Origin: Lujinxingia vulgaris
GTDB taxonomy: Bacteria > Myxococcota_A > Bradymonadia > Bradymonadales > Bradymonadaceae
NCBI RefSeq assembly: GCF_007997015.1
Contig: NZ_VOSM01000005.1
Span: 124,001-188,000, forward strand
Length of the DNA: 64,000 bases
Reading direction: 5' to 3'
A model generated the notes under the pieces. The model made no database searches. It worked only from the letters and a program-made list of their open reading frames with translations, and had not been told where the DNA came from. Positions 1 through 9,436 of the stretch are shown piece by piece (within the stretch, counting starts at the first letter, position 1; every line of letters starts with the position of its first letter). The position numbers were made by a program, and so were the translations under genes.

Positions 1-1029
1 AAAGAGCGCCGCACCGCCCTTTTCTCGGCGACGATGCCCCGCGCTATTGAGGCCGTGGCTCAGAAACACCTCGACCAGCCGCGCAGCGTGATGATCGCCT
101 CGCAGGCCGAGTCGACCATCGAGCAGCGCTTTATCCGTCTGCGCTACCCGGAAAAATTCTTCGCGCTCGACCGTCTGCTGCGCGCCAGCGACCACGAGGG
201 TGTTCTGGTCTTCGCTCAGCGCCGCGCCGACACCGAAGAGATCGCGCAAAAGCTCAATGAGCTCGGCCACCGCGCCCAGGCGCTCAACGGCGACCTGGGG
301 CAGCACCAGCGCGAGCTGGTCGTCAACCGCCTGCGTGAGCGCCAGCTCGATGTGGTCGTGGGCACCGACGTGGCCGCCCGCGGTCTGGACGTCGACCACT
401 TAAGCCTGGTCGTCAACTACGACCTGCCCTTCGACGTCGATACCTACACCCACCGCGTCGGCCGCACCGGCCGCGCCGGGCGCGAAGGTATGGCGGTGAG
501 CCTGATCTCCAACCGACAGATGGCGTTTATTCGCCAGGTCGAGCGCAAGATGAAGACCAGCGTCACCCCGATGCAGATCCCCTCGGCGGCCGATGTGGAG
601 CGCCGCGCCGCCGACGAGCACGCCGCCAAACTGCGCAAGGTGCTCACCGAGAAGCCCGACCTGCTCTCCCCCCATTACGACCTGGTCAAGGGCCTGGTCG
701 ATGAGGGCTTCCACATGACGGAGGTGGCCGCGGCTGCCTCACTGCTTGCCGCCGGCGACGCCCTGAAGCCCCCGACGATGGCCGACCTCAACGCCATCAC
801 CCCCAGCTCGCATCGCGCCTCCAACGGCAAGAAGAGCCGCTCCTCGAAGCATCGCGGCCGCTCGAAGGGTCGCGGCTCGCGCAGCTCCAAATCCTCGCGC
901 AGCTCCAAGTCCTCGCGCTCGGCGAAGCCCGCGCGCAGCGAGAGCCGCAAGAGCTCCGGGCGTAACGCCTCGCGCAACACCCGCAAGAAGTTCAGCCACC
1001 GCAAAGGCCCCAAGCCCCCGCGCGATTGA
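1..1029 (+). CDS. DEAD-box RNA helicase, DeaD/CsdA-like, C-terminal part (5' end outside window)
   Basis: The frame is open from base 1, so the gene starts upstream. The first residues hold the motif III core SAT (TALFSATM). What remains is the second RecA-like domain, with TDVAARGLD and motif VI HRVGRTGRAGR. A helical segment follows (LVKGLVDEGFHMTEVAAAASLL), resembling the region after the core in DeaD/CsdA proteins. The protein ends in a Ser/Lys/Arg tail of about 80 residues built from SKSSRS-like units. Family knowledge: ATP-dependent RNA unwinding in ribosome assembly, mRNA turnover or cold adaptation. A second DEAD-box gene with a similar basic tail lies 15 kb downstream. A strong terminator follows. 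The helicase call is secure; the subtype is inferred. Confidence 0.93.
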   Translation, partial: KERRTALFSATMPRAIEAVAQKHLDQPRSVMIASQAESTIEQRFIRLRYPEKFFALDRLLRASDHEGVLVFAQRRADTEEIAQKLNELGHRAQALNGDLGQHQRELVVNRLRERQLDVVVGTDVAARGLDVDHLSLVVNYDLPFDVDTYTHRVGRTGRAGREGMAVSLISNRQMAFIRQVERKMKTSVTPMQIPSAADVERRAADEHAAKLRKVLTEKPDLLSPHYDLVKGLVDEGFHMTEVAAAASLLAAGDALKPPTMADLNAITPSSHRASNGKKSRSSKHRGRSKGRGSRSSKSSRSSKSSRSAKPARSESRKSSGRNASRNTRKKFSHRKGPKPPRD

Positions 1030-1120
1030 TTTTTTCAATCAGGGAGCTGCGGCTGTGAACCCATGGTGATGTCGCCTGAACGAAGAGACATCGCATCACC
1101 GTAAGTTCACGATCGGCATT

Positions 1121-1153
1121 AAAAAACCCGGCGCATCCGCGCCGGGTTTTTTT
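1121..1153 (+). terminator. Rho-independent terminator after the helicase gene
   Basis: A run of A, then the stem CCCGGCGC, a four-base loop ATCC, GCGCCGGG and seven T. The symmetric A/T runs mean it can work in both directions, serving the helicase (+) and the lipoprotein gene that ends at 1212 (-). Confidence 0.9.
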
Positions 1154-1211
1154 GATCATTTCGAGGAGGTGAACTCGACCTCCAGCCCCTTCAAACAGGC
1201 CAGCGTGATGG

Positions 1212-2198
1212 TCAATCCACCGCAGGCGTCGCCACCGCCATCCGGGGCACCGGGCTGACCGCGCGCACCTCCCAGCCCGAGGCGCTCAACAGGTCGCGAA
1301 GCCCCTGCGGGGGCCGCTCTCCGGCCACCTCGGCGTTGAGCGGGCGCTCGTCCACATAGGTCGAGACCGTATACGAAGACCACTCCCCGTCGCTGCACGC
1401 ATAACACGCCCCGAAGGCGTAATGCTGCTCGGCGAAAAGGCGGCCCTCCTCGGCGTCCCAGGAGGGCGTAAGCGCCACCAGAGTGCCGTCGCCGGGCTCG
1501 ACCTCCACGTCTTCTTCCAGGCCGAGCTTCAGCCCCTCAAAATGCTCCGCCCCCAGCGCCGCGCTCAACGCACCCACCTCCACCTGCGTTGGCTCCCCGC
1601 CGCTGAAGTCGATCGCCAGCTGCTCGCACTCCACCCCCGGGTGGGCCGCACCGCAGTAGTACGAATCCACACACAGGGTCACAAGCCCCACGCTGCCGAC
1701 CGCCCCGACCGGGGTCATCGACACCTCCCACCAGCGATCCTCCGGCGCCATCGTCGTCTCTTCCGGCGCCCAGGACTCCCCGGTGGTGTCGTTGATAAAA
1801 CGCCCGGTCATCACCGCTCGATCCGTCAAACACGCCTTCGGATCGGGCTCCTCCGCCCCCTCCATCATCTGCTCCGAGACGCAGCCGCAGTCGGGCTGGG
1901 CAACCTGGCGGGTGCCCTCCTCCCAGCGCCACATCCCGGTGGCCCCGGGCACCACCAGCCCGGCAAAGGCGGAGTGCTGCGAGCCCAGCCCGTCGTAGAC
2001 GCGCGTCTCCATCTCCCCCTCATGGACCACCGTGACCGCAAATCGCGCATTGGCCGCGCGGGTCTGCTCATCCTCGACCGGTGCGCGTGCCGAGGCGACC
2101 TCGCCGGCCGCATCTTCCCCGCCCCGATCAGCCGCACATCCCACGCCCGCCACGACCATAAAGAGCGCCGCGCCCATCCATCTTCTGCCACCTTGCAT
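1212..2198 (-). CDS. secreted lipoprotein, DUF3298-like pattern
   Basis: 328 residues. A short signal peptide ends in a lipobox (VAGVGC, Cys about 21), followed by a Gly/Glu/Ala-rich linker, so it is probably a membrane-anchored lipoprotein. A mid-protein segment, YYCGAAHPGVECEQLAIDF, is similar to the YxGGAHPN...fD pattern of DUF3298/RsiV-type domains. That link is weak and based on pattern only. The start is supported by GGAGG five to six bases before the ATG. The gene stands alone and faces the helicase gene across a shared terminator. Function unknown. Confidence 0.75.
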   Translation of the reverse strand: MQGGRRWMGAALFMVVAGVGCAADRGGEDAAGEVASARAPVEDEQTRAANARFAVTVVHEGEMETRVYDGLGSQHSAFAGLVVPGATGMWRWEEGTRQVAQPDCGCVSEQMMEGAEEPDPKACLTDRAVMTGRFINDTTGESWAPEETTMAPEDRWWEVSMTPVGAVGSVGLVTLCVDSYYCGAAHPGVECEQLAIDFSGGEPTQVEVGALSAALGAEHFEGLKLGLEEDVEVEPGDGTLVALTPSWDAEEGRLFAEQHYAFGACYACSDGEWSSYTVSTYVDERPLNAEVAGERPPQGLRDLLSASGWEVRAVSPVPRMAVATPAVD

Positions 2199-2362
2199 GC
2201 CATCCTCCCGATGTATTCAATCCCATTCGCGCCAACGACTGCCGTGTTGCCATCGGCTCGATGCGCGCCGCAGTCATTCCCTGGGCCACTCTTATAAGAG
2301 CGTCTTCCTGGCTCCTTCTTCCCACCCCCATCGTAACACTGCCCCTCCCCTGCTGCTCCTCA

Positions 2363-2803
2363 TCACCAATCCCGACGTTTGGGTGCCTTCCTCAACGCCT
2401 TCTTCTCCCCCCGGCGCCGCTTCTCCTCGACACGCCGGCGCTTCGCCGCCCGCGAGGGCTTGGTGCGCACCCGGCGCTTGGGCCGCTGCAGGGCTTTATG
2501 CACCCGTTCGGCCATGCGCTTTCGCGCGTCTTCCTTATTGCGATGCTGACTGCGCGTCTCACTCGACGCCATCATCATCACCCCCTCCTCATTGATGTAC
2601 CCCGACAGACGCGCCATCACTCGCCGCTTCTGCGCCTCGTCGAGCGCGGTGGTCTGCGCCACCGGCCAGTGCAAAATGACCCGCGTGTTGGACGTGTTGG
2701 CATGCTGGCCCCCCGGGCCCCCCGAGCGCGTGCTCGTGAAGTAGAGCTCCCACCCCGGGATCACCACGCCATCGCCAACCTCTAAATCGTCTTCGCTGCC
2801 CAT
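2363..2803 (-). CDS. arfB: peptidyl-tRNA hydrolase ArfB (class I release-factor-like rescue factor)
   Basis: 146 residues, close to the usual ArfB length of about 140. The catalytic GGQ lies in SGGPGGQHANTSNT at about residues 27-40, and the C-terminal 40 residues are strongly basic (RPKRRVRTKPSRAAKRRR), as in ArfB tails that sit in the empty mRNA channel. Known role: it hydrolyses peptidyl-tRNA on ribosomes stalled without a stop codon. The chosen ATG has AGGAG just upstream; the frame extends further 5' but that part looks unrelated. It is divergent from the YaiI gene. Glutamine of GGQ and the tail are both intact. Confidence 0.92.
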   Translation of the reverse strand: MGSEDDLEVGDGVVIPGWELYFTSTRSGGPGGQHANTSNTRVILHWPVAQTTALDEAQKRRVMARLSGYINEEGVMMMASSETRSQHRNKEDARKRMAERVHKALQRPKRRVRTKPSRAAKRRRVEEKRRRGEKKALRKAPKRRDW

Positions 2804-3017
2804 CGTCTCCTGCCTTCGCTGCGCTCCTGAGTTCCAACCGACGCGCCCAAAGGTGCACGCCATACGGTGCGATTTCAAGGAATCGCTCCCGGCGACGCAG
2901 CGCCAGAAGAGCGCTGACAACGCCCCGTCCGCTGCGCTACACCCTTATCCGATTGTCAGATCGACAGAGGTCGCCGACGCGCGCCCCCCACTCGCCACCC
3001 CAACCCCGGAAGCCCCC

Positions 3018-3470
3018 ATGACCATCTGGGTCGACGCCGACGCCGCCCCCGGCGCCGTCAAAGATATTTTGACCAAAGCCTCCCTGACCCGCGGCGTCGA
3101 CGTGATGCTCGTCGCCAACCGCTGGCTCCCCAAACCCCGCGCCGCCCGCGTGCAGACGGTCGTGGTACCCGCCGGCGCCGACGTGGCCGACGACTACATC
3201 GTGGAACACTGTGAGGCCGGCGATCTGGTGATCACCGCCGACATCCCCCTGGCCGACCGCGTGATTGAGCGCGGCTGCGAAGTGATTACGGCCTACGGCC
3301 GCGAGCTCGACGCCGAAAACGTGCGCGAGGCCTTAAATATGCGCGACTTCAAAGAAGAGCTGCGCGACCTGGGCGTGATGACCGGCGGCCCGCCTCCCTA
3401 CGGTCAGTCCCAGAAACAGGCCTTTGCCAACGCGCTGGATCGCTGGATCACACGTAACCAGCGCGGCTGA
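3018..3470 (+). CDS. YaiI/YqxD family protein (DUF188, PIN-like fold)
   Basis: 150 residues, matching the family length of about 150. It begins MTIWVDADAAPGAVKDIL, the conserved N-terminal aspartates of DUF188, continues with VANRW, and has DLVITADIPLADRVIERG in the middle (about residues 69-86) and a GGPPPYGQSQKQAFANALDRW end, all typical of YaiI. The fold is nuclease-like, but no reaction is firmly established for the family. The frame is open upstream, but homology starts at this ATG. It is convergent with the next gene, with only 20 bases between their stops. Confidence 0.92.
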   Translation: MTIWVDADAAPGAVKDILTKASLTRGVDVMLVANRWLPKPRAARVQTVVVPAGADVADDYIVEHCEAGDLVITADIPLADRVIERGCEVITAYGRELDAENVREALNMRDFKEELRDLGVMTGGPPPYGQSQKQAFANALDRWITRNQRG

Positions 3471-3490
3471 GCATTCACGCCGCCCGACGC

Positions 3491-3898
3491 TCAGCGCCCC
3501 CGCACCGTCCGCATCATATCAATGCGCTGCACCAGCGGGTCGACCAGATCCGCCGGCATCGCCTCACTGACCCGCGAGCCCGAAAACTCATCGGGCATCG
3601 TCACCGTGACGTAGTACTCGTAGTCACTAAACAATCCCTGACGGCTCGAGCGACCGCTGGGCTGATAATAGCTCCGCTCCACCTGCTTGATGCGACTCAC
3701 ATCAAACACATCCCCATAGCTCGTCGTGCCGATGCGCGAGGTATGCGCGATGCGGCACCTGGACCCCACACACTCCAGCTCCGCAGAGACCGTGTCGGTC
3801 AGAAAGCTGGCGACCACCATCACACCAAACAACCCGAGGGCCACCATGCCCCCGATCTGCTTAAGCGTCGATTCTTCACCCGTTTTTTCCTTACCCAT
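3491..3898 (-). CDS. small membrane-anchored hypothetical protein
   Basis: 135 residues from the preferred ATG (GGAG about 11 bases upstream). After a short charged N-terminus (MGKEKTGEESTLKQ) comes one transmembrane helix at about residues 15-33 (GGMVALGLFGVMVVASFL). The rest is a soluble domain with the Cys pair ECVGSRCRI and a Tyr-rich stretch (DYEYYVTVTM). It resembles small DUF3592-like or surface-display proteins only in layout. No family was recognised. It is probably extracytoplasmic. Confidence 0.65.
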   Translation of the reverse strand: MGKEKTGEESTLKQIGGMVALGLFGVMVVASFLTDTVSAELECVGSRCRIAHTSRIGTTSYGDVFDVSRIKQVERSYYQPSGRSSRQGLFSDYEYYVTVTMPDEFSGSRVSEAMPADLVDPLVQRIDMMRTVRGR

Positions 3899-4072
3899 CG
3901 CCGCACACACTCCATGTCCGCGCACGCGCAACGCCGCGTCGCTTCAATCCTTTCAACCCGTCGATTCCAAACCCTGAATGGGAGTGGAGCCAGCATAGAA
4001 GCTCACCGCCGCGCGTCCAGCCTCTTTTTCGCCCGTCGAGCCCACTGACATCAAGCGCGCACCACCTTCGGG

Positions 4073-6841
4073 TTAGAGCAATGAGCCTTCTTCGCGACGC
4101 AGCGGGCAGTCTGTAAACAAACCGCCCAGTGGACTCTCCGCGGTGCGGATCGGCGCCATAAAGTCGATCTCGATATAAGCTCCCCCCATATAAGGCACAT
4201 TTTCACCGCCATAACGCGCCAGACCTCCCGGCGAGTAGCCTCGCAGACGTCCCTCCACATACCCCTGGGGCGTCCAGCGGGTGATCATGAGCGTTGCCGT
4301 CTCTTCATCAAGCCAGGCCGCCGGGGTCTGCAAAACACCATAATAGATCTCCTCAAGATGCACCCCACCCCCGGCAGGCACCACGGTTGGGAAAGGTCCG
4401 GGCACCTCGGCGGTGATCACATGCAGGTTGGGTTGGTTTTCATATCCCATCTCAATGAGCAGCATGCCATCCGCATAAAGACCGGTAATGCCCATGAAGG
4501 CACCCATGGTGCCGTTGGCCATCCCACTGACCCGGATGTCGTAGAAACACTCGCAATGCCCCACCCGCACCCGCACCGAATCCGTCAGCTCCGTCCCCTC
4601 CAGACGAGCGGTGATGGTCACCTCCTCAGCCTCTCCGGGCACAAAGAGGCCGTTTTGCGAGATGCTCCCGTCGCTGGCCGACCACACCGGCCGTGCGCTC
4701 GGATCGGCGCTGGCGTACTCCGCCTCAAACTGATGTGTTTCATCCTCGCTCAAACAGCGCGCGCGAGGGTTGATGCGCAAAAAGGATTCATCGCGGATCA
4801 CTGCGGTCGCCGTCCGCGGCACCGGGTCACACGTCGCGCTACGCAAGCCCCGGCTCGAACGACTCCGCAGCTCTACGACCACCGGAAACGCCTCCTCGTT
4901 ATCCGGCAGCACCACATCCACGCTGAGCTGATTATCGTTGCGCCGCTCGTTCTCCAGGGTCGCCTCACCCATCACAACCTCCCAGATCCCGGAGGGGTCG
5001 TGGGCATTCTCAATGGTTGCTTCCAACGTGACCGTCTCCCCGGGCAACGCCGCCACATTCGGCGTCTCCATCACAACCTCAATGGGCAAAATCGCAATAT
5101 TCTTAACCCAGCGGGAGCTACCTTCATTACTCTCCGGCGGAAAATGCGCTCGAGAGCCATTGGCCTTCACCTCGATCGCTCCCTCCCCGAAACGCTGCGG
5201 CTCATAGCTGTTGAGCACACCGCCCGGCCCTCCATCCACACAAAATCCTTCCCGAACATCAGCGCCGTTGGCCCGCGACCCGATCTTCCCCGGGTACTCC
5301 ACCTTGAGCTTCGAGCCGGTCATCCCCACCCGAATGTTCTCCCAGGGCCCCGGATTGAGCACACACGCACCGCTGCCATCGAGCCATCCCCCCAGCGACT
5401 CCATCGGACCGAGCTGCTGAACAAATCCCAACAACGCCTCGCTGATTTCGCGCCCCAGATCGTCTTCAAGCCCAAAGCTGTCGAGAAGCTCGTTGATCAC
5501 CGAGTCACTCTGACGACCGGTGGCCTTGTCAAAACGCCCCGCCAGCGAAAAGGCCAGACCGGCGAGCTGCTGTCCGATATCTTTGGTCACATCCCAACCG
5601 GGCGCCTTGGCCGAGATATAGTAGTCAGACCACTCCTCCGCCTGTGTGTAGTCCTCCAGAAAGTTCGGCGCGTAGCTTCGAACCTCCGGTGCGTAAAGTT
5701 CTCGGGGATACGCGTTGGCGTGCGCGCTCTTCATCAGCTGATCGATCGTTAAAAAGATGCCCAGCAACTTACCCACAATCGCCGAGGGTGCCGGAATGCT
5801 GGAAAGCAGCCCGACCGCCTGCGCCACCATCGCCGTGCTTTCGGCCAACGCCTCCGAGGTGGCCGCCTTTCGCATGTAATAGGAGAGGTCGTCTGAGGAG
5901 TTGATCTCCACCTCCACAAATCGGCTCAGACTGCCGCAGATGCCCTGCTGGCGGCTCCCCAGATCGTCGCCAAAACCCAACCCCTCCGAGGGGCCGCGGT
6001 CGGTATAACGGGTCTCAAACCCTTCGGCCTCAAGCTCCGCCACCTCGAGAATCGCCTCGCGATTTCGCGTCGCAAATCCGAGCTTGCCCACGATCCGGTC
6101 GACCGCCTCCAGATCTTCGGCGTCTGGAGAAAGCGCCAGACGCCCCTCCTCGATCTGGCGCTTGAGCGAGTCGGGATTGTCGGGATGGGCCGTCGCCCAG
6201 GCTTGAATCGCAAGCGGTATCGCCATCACAGGGATCTGCTCCAGATCCCCGCTCATCACCTCCTGTGCTGTAAGCCCGTAGGTCGCCAGAAGCTCGACGG
6301 CCAGCTCCGAGCTCGTCTCCAACGCCTCGATGAGCGCGCCCGGCGCCGGCGGCAAAGCCTCCACCTCCCAGTCAAACTCCCCCTCACAGGCCGTCTGACC
6401 ATCGTCAAATCGAAGCCCCACCGGCCCCCCCTCCAACGAGTCGGGATGATGCGGCGAGACGATAAAGTGCGTCTCTTCCACCACATCGTAATACACCGGC
6501 ATCGTGTACGACTCGCCCTCCCCCTCGCCATAAATCACCTCGGCGACAAAAAGCCCCTCCCGCAGCTTCGGCCCCTCCACATCCACATCGAACACCTGCA
6601 GATCGATGTCCACCCGCTCAAAGGGCTCGGCCCCCTGCCGTGACAGCTCCACGCCCTGACAGTACGAGGCAAACTCCACCTCTTCGGGCTGCGCCCCCTC
6701 GTAGACCTCCAGGTTGTTCTCGGGCTCAAAATAACTCGTACAGCCCTCACACCCGGCCCCCATGACGCCGAGCGCCAGCACAACTCCCACGGTGGACAGG
6801 AGCGAAATTCCGGAAATTTCTCGTGTTGACATCGTCTTCAT
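4073..6841 (-). CDS. large secreted lipoprotein with Ig-like (Big_2-type) domain
   Basis: 922 residues from the ATG after a GTG. The signal peptide ends in VMGAGC (lipobox Cys about 31), followed by a second nearby Cys, consistent with an anchored lipoprotein. The middle is mostly helical and acidic with no recognised domain. At about residues 690-755 it has an Ig-like segment of bacterial group 2 type (PVWSASDGSISQNGLFVPG then VTITARLEG). The C-terminal 150 residues contain HCECFYDIRV and look beta-rich. The codons are visibly less GC-rich than in neighbouring housekeeping genes. Likely a cell-surface protein; function unknown. The 240 bases upstream hold no gene. Confidence 0.72.
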   Translation of the reverse strand: MKTMSTREISGISLLSTVGVVLALGVMGAGCEGCTSYFEPENNLEVYEGAQPEEVEFASYCQGVELSRQGAEPFERVDIDLQVFDVDVEGPKLREGLFVAEVIYGEGEGESYTMPVYYDVVEETHFIVSPHHPDSLEGGPVGLRFDDGQTACEGEFDWEVEALPPAPGALIEALETSSELAVELLATYGLTAQEVMSGDLEQIPVMAIPLAIQAWATAHPDNPDSLKRQIEEGRLALSPDAEDLEAVDRIVGKLGFATRNREAILEVAELEAEGFETRYTDRGPSEGLGFGDDLGSRQQGICGSLSRFVEVEINSSDDLSYYMRKAATSEALAESTAMVAQAVGLLSSIPAPSAIVGKLLGIFLTIDQLMKSAHANAYPRELYAPEVRSYAPNFLEDYTQAEEWSDYYISAKAPGWDVTKDIGQQLAGLAFSLAGRFDKATGRQSDSVINELLDSFGLEDDLGREISEALLGFVQQLGPMESLGGWLDGSGACVLNPGPWENIRVGMTGSKLKVEYPGKIGSRANGADVREGFCVDGGPGGVLNSYEPQRFGEGAIEVKANGSRAHFPPESNEGSSRWVKNIAILPIEVVMETPNVAALPGETVTLEATIENAHDPSGIWEVVMGEATLENERRNDNQLSVDVVLPDNEEAFPVVVELRSRSSRGLRSATCDPVPRTATAVIRDESFLRINPRARCLSEDETHQFEAEYASADPSARPVWSASDGSISQNGLFVPGEAEEVTITARLEGTELTDSVRVRVGHCECFYDIRVSGMANGTMGAFMGITGLYADGMLLIEMGYENQPNLHVITAEVPGPFPTVVPAGGGVHLEEIYYGVLQTPAAWLDEETATLMITRWTPQGYVEGRLRGYSPGGLARYGGENVPYMGGAYIEIDFMAPIRTAESPLGGLFTDCPLRREEGSLL

Positions 6842-7086
6842 CACACCACCCTATGTCGCACAAAAGACTGAAATTAAAGTGTATTTACGCGCAGAAACCC
6901 CGCAGGCATCGCGCGCTACAGAGCATTCCGACCACGGTTTGTAAGACCATGGTCATATTCAACTTCTCCGGGCGTTCGCCTGTGGCGAATCTTCTGGAAA
7001 AGCTCACGTTGTTTTGCGTCGCCTGCTTAGACGAAGTCCTCCCCTCTCTATTCAAATGTATTTAACGGGCCTTTCTCACCATCCCC

Positions 7087-7800
7087 TTACCACTCCACCG
7101 GCGAGCGCACCTCCTCCTGCCCCCACGCCTCGCGCGCGAGGGACTCCTCCCCCTGCACTTTCTGCCACGCATGTCCCCCCCCGCTAAGCCCCGCCAACGC
7201 CGCGATCTCCTTGCCGGCCTCCAGACATCGATCGATGTGCTCCTCCAGGCGCTTCTCCGTTATGGGATCCTCGGTCGTGAAGATGCAAATCCGGCGCCCC
7301 GCCAACCTCAGGCGGTAGTCATCCTTTTCAAACGCCTCGAGCAGCTCCACAAATCGCGCCTTCATCAAGGGTGACGTCATCGCTCGCTCCCCGGGTATGT
7401 GCCCCGGAAACGCCTCAAAAAACGTGTCGTCCACCTCCATCAAACGCAAATCCAGCCTCTTCCCCGCCTCCGCTCCCTGCTGCCCCACCACAAGCTCGCC
7501 AGGAAAAGGCGCATCAAACTCCAGGTCAAACGCCCAGCCATACGACAAACCTCGCCGGTAGTCGTCTCCCAGGTGCATCTTCCCTATGCGAAAACGCATC
7601 GACCCCACACGAATGACGATCCTCCACGTGGCGTTTCCCTCCTCGATCTCCACAAGTTTCCATCCCCGCGCAATACGAATATCCCGAAGGGGATCATCGT
7701 ACTTCCAGACTCCCCAGAGCACCGCCCCGATCGTCGCAAAAAGCGCGAACCCGAAGATCCAGGAGATAAGATTGCCGATCTCGTCAAAGGTCATATCCAT
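7087..7800 (-). CDS. membrane-anchored hypothetical protein, paralogue A
   Basis: 237 residues. One N-terminal helix (LISWIFGFALFATIGAVLWGV, about residues 9-29) precedes a soluble domain that includes FDLEFDAPFPGELVV at about residues 90-105. The protein ends in EVRSPVEW. The next upstream gene has the same layout, the same FDAPFP motif and a closely similar end (EVASSRVEW), so the two are diverged tandem paralogues. I chose the second ATG because a GAGGGGTGG ribosome-binding site precedes it; the first ATG would put that site inside the coding region. No known family recognised; probably a bitopic membrane protein. Confidence 0.65.
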   Translation of the reverse strand: MDMTFDEIGNLISWIFGFALFATIGAVLWGVWKYDDPLRDIRIARGWKLVEIEEGNATWRIVIRVGSMRFRIGKMHLGDDYRRGLSYGWAFDLEFDAPFPGELVVGQQGAEAGKRLDLRLMEVDDTFFEAFPGHIPGERAMTSPLMKARFVELLEAFEKDDYRLRLAGRRICIFTTEDPITEKRLEEHIDRCLEAGKEIAALAGLSGGGHAWQKVQGEESLAREAWGQEEVRSPVEW

Positions 7801-7839
7801 ACCCACCCCTCTCATGTTTAGAACAAACGTTTAGCCCCC

Positions 7840-8556
7840 TCACCATTCCACCCTGGAGCTCGCCACCTCCCGCTCCCAAACATCATTCACTTCCGCGCCC
7901 CCAGGTTCGCTCTTCGGCGGCTCATCCTCGAGGGGCGTGAGCCCCGACATCGCCGCGATCTTCTGCGCGTGTGCCATCGCCTCATCGATAAGCCTCCCGA
8001 GCACCTCCTGATCCAGCGTCAGCCGCATCGTATGCGTCAGGCTTAATCTCCCCTCCTTCAACCACAGCCTCACCCCGGGACGCTTCAGTTCCAGCATCAC
8101 CTGCGCAAACTCCGGGTTGGCCAGGCGCCCGAACACCTCACACTCCGGCGAGGGCTTATGGACCGAGAACTCATGATGAAATTTCCAGTCTTCGGGCCCA
8201 AAACGCGCATCGGCAGGCTGCTCACGAAGATCCGATCGACGCGGTATGACCTTGAGCTCCTCGGGAAAGGGCGCATCAAAATCAAAACGCAACACAAAAA
8301 GAGGAGGGCGACCGTTCCCCCCCTCGGTGTACCCCGCCTGCATGCGCACCGCTCCCTGACGAGTCTCGGCCTTGAGCGCGATATCCATCAGCTTATCATG
8401 CGGCTTATCCCACCCCCGGGCCTCCCGAAACGCCTCCCAGAACGCATCGACGCGCTGCAGGCGCCACAGATAGTAGGCGATCGCCCCCACACCCCCCACG
8501 CCGGCAACCACCGCAGCCACCGGCAGGATCCACTGCTCCAACGTCTCCAAAACCAT
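7840..8556 (-). CDS. membrane-anchored hypothetical protein, paralogue B
   Basis: 238 residues with an N-terminal helix (WILPVAAVVAGVGGVGAIAYYLW, about residues 8-30) and a soluble domain containing LRFDFDAPFPEEL. It ends EVASSRVEW, like the preceding paralogue. It lies 39 bases upstream of paralogue A on the same strand, so the two probably share an mRNA. The ATG has GGGGAGGT four bases upstream; a GTG two codons earlier is less likely. Function unknown. The shared features are seen directly; the paralogy is inferred from them. Confidence 0.67.
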   Translation of the reverse strand: MVLETLEQWILPVAAVVAGVGGVGAIAYYLWRLQRVDAFWEAFREARGWDKPHDKLMDIALKAETRQGAVRMQAGYTEGGNGRPPLFVLRFDFDAPFPEELKVIPRRSDLREQPADARFGPEDWKFHHEFSVHKPSPECEVFGRLANPEFAQVMLELKRPGVRLWLKEGRLSLTHTMRLTLDQEVLGRLIDEAMAHAQKIAAMSGLTPLEDEPPKSEPGGAEVNDVWEREVASSRVEW

Positions 8557-8713
8557 CGCCACCTCCCCGGCATCACGTGCGCGCGCCCCTCAGGCCCGCC
8601 ACCTCGCCACGTTTGCTCCCTGAGCACACCATCTCACCATCGTCGGATTGAGCGCTCGTTGTAGCAGGATGGGCGCCGGGGCTCAAAGCGCCCCGACGAC
8701 TAAAAAAGACCAT

Positions 8714-9436
8714 TTAACCCCAGCCACACGCCTCCTTGACCTGAGGCAAAACCTCATCGATGCCTGTCAAATCAAACTCGAAACGAACATTGCCCTGATT
8801 AAAGGGCGTAAACTCAAAAAGCATTTTCGTCTTACCTTCCATCATTTTGGGATACCGGGTGCTCCCGGGAAAGAACAGAGCCTCCCCGTCAGTCGACTCG
8901 CTCATGTTCACTCGCTTCGGTTCGTCTTGATCCAGTCGAATACGCGCGTGGGCTTTATTGTAATTTCCCAGCTCAGGGTTCGCCTGCATGCCCGTATTCA
9001 CATAGGCCGAGGTCCGATTCTCCTGGCAACGGATCAACAACCGGGCCTGCTTCTTTTGACTGAGCCAGTTCTCGACTCGATTCTCCGAGTCCAACGCAAG
9101 GACCACCGTCTTCGAGTCATCCATCTCCGAGGTTCTCACGTCCACATGCCACTTGCCTCGCGGCGATGGGCGCGACTCACCCGATGCGCCTGGCGAATCC
9201 GACTCTTCCTTCTCCGCCGTCGGTGGCCTTCGGCCGCTCAGCACGTCGTCCACCTCTTGCTCGATCGCCGCCATCTCTCGGGTCGATTCGGACTCCCCTA
9301 CCGTATTGCCCAGTACCGCCAATCCGCCGCACATCGCGCAGGGGGCGAGCACGAAGACAAAAAAGAGCGCCGCGATCAGACCCAACCCGCCCTTAAAACC
9401 CTTCAAAAACGATTGTTCTTGCTGCTGTCCTTCCAT
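8714..9436 (-). CDS. membrane protein with VasI/TagO-like domain
   Basis: 240 residues. A transmembrane helix with Cys (FKGGLGLIAALFFVFVLAPCAMCGGLAVLG) covers about residues 13-42. A linker follows, then a beta-rich domain: KWHVDVRTSEMDDSKTVVLA, ARLLIRCQENRTSAYV and FRFD-like FEFDLTGIDEVLP, with a terminal ACGWG. Order and Cys placement match the VasI/TagO-type domain seen in T6SS-associated and phage-associated proteins: Trp strand, irC, FdlsGl, final Cys-Trp. No other T6SS gene is present here, so a secretion role is not implied. GGAGG precedes the paired ATG ATG start; the frame extends upstream without similarity. AT-richer than average. Confidence 0.6.
   Translation of the reverse strand: MEGQQQEQSFLKGFKGGLGLIAALFFVFVLAPCAMCGGLAVLGNTVGESESTREMAAIEQEVDDVLSGRRPPTAEKEESDSPGASGESRPSPRGKWHVDVRTSEMDDSKTVVLALDSENRVENWLSQKKQARLLIRCQENRTSAYVNTGMQANPELGNYNKAHARIRLDQDEPKRVNMSESTDGEALFFPGSTRYPKMMEGKTKMLFEFTPFNQGNVRFEFDLTGIDEVLPQVKEACGWG

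Noticed and set aside
1422-2297. Plus-strand frame opposite the lipoprotein gene at 1212-2198
   Set aside because: The minus-strand frame has a signal peptide, lipobox and ribosome-binding site; the plus-strand peptide is Arg/His/Pro-rich and typical of GC-rich antisense frames.
8714-9436. Type VI secretion locus
   Set aside because: Only one VasI/TagO-like domain is seen; no Tss core gene is present, and this domain also occurs outside T6SS.
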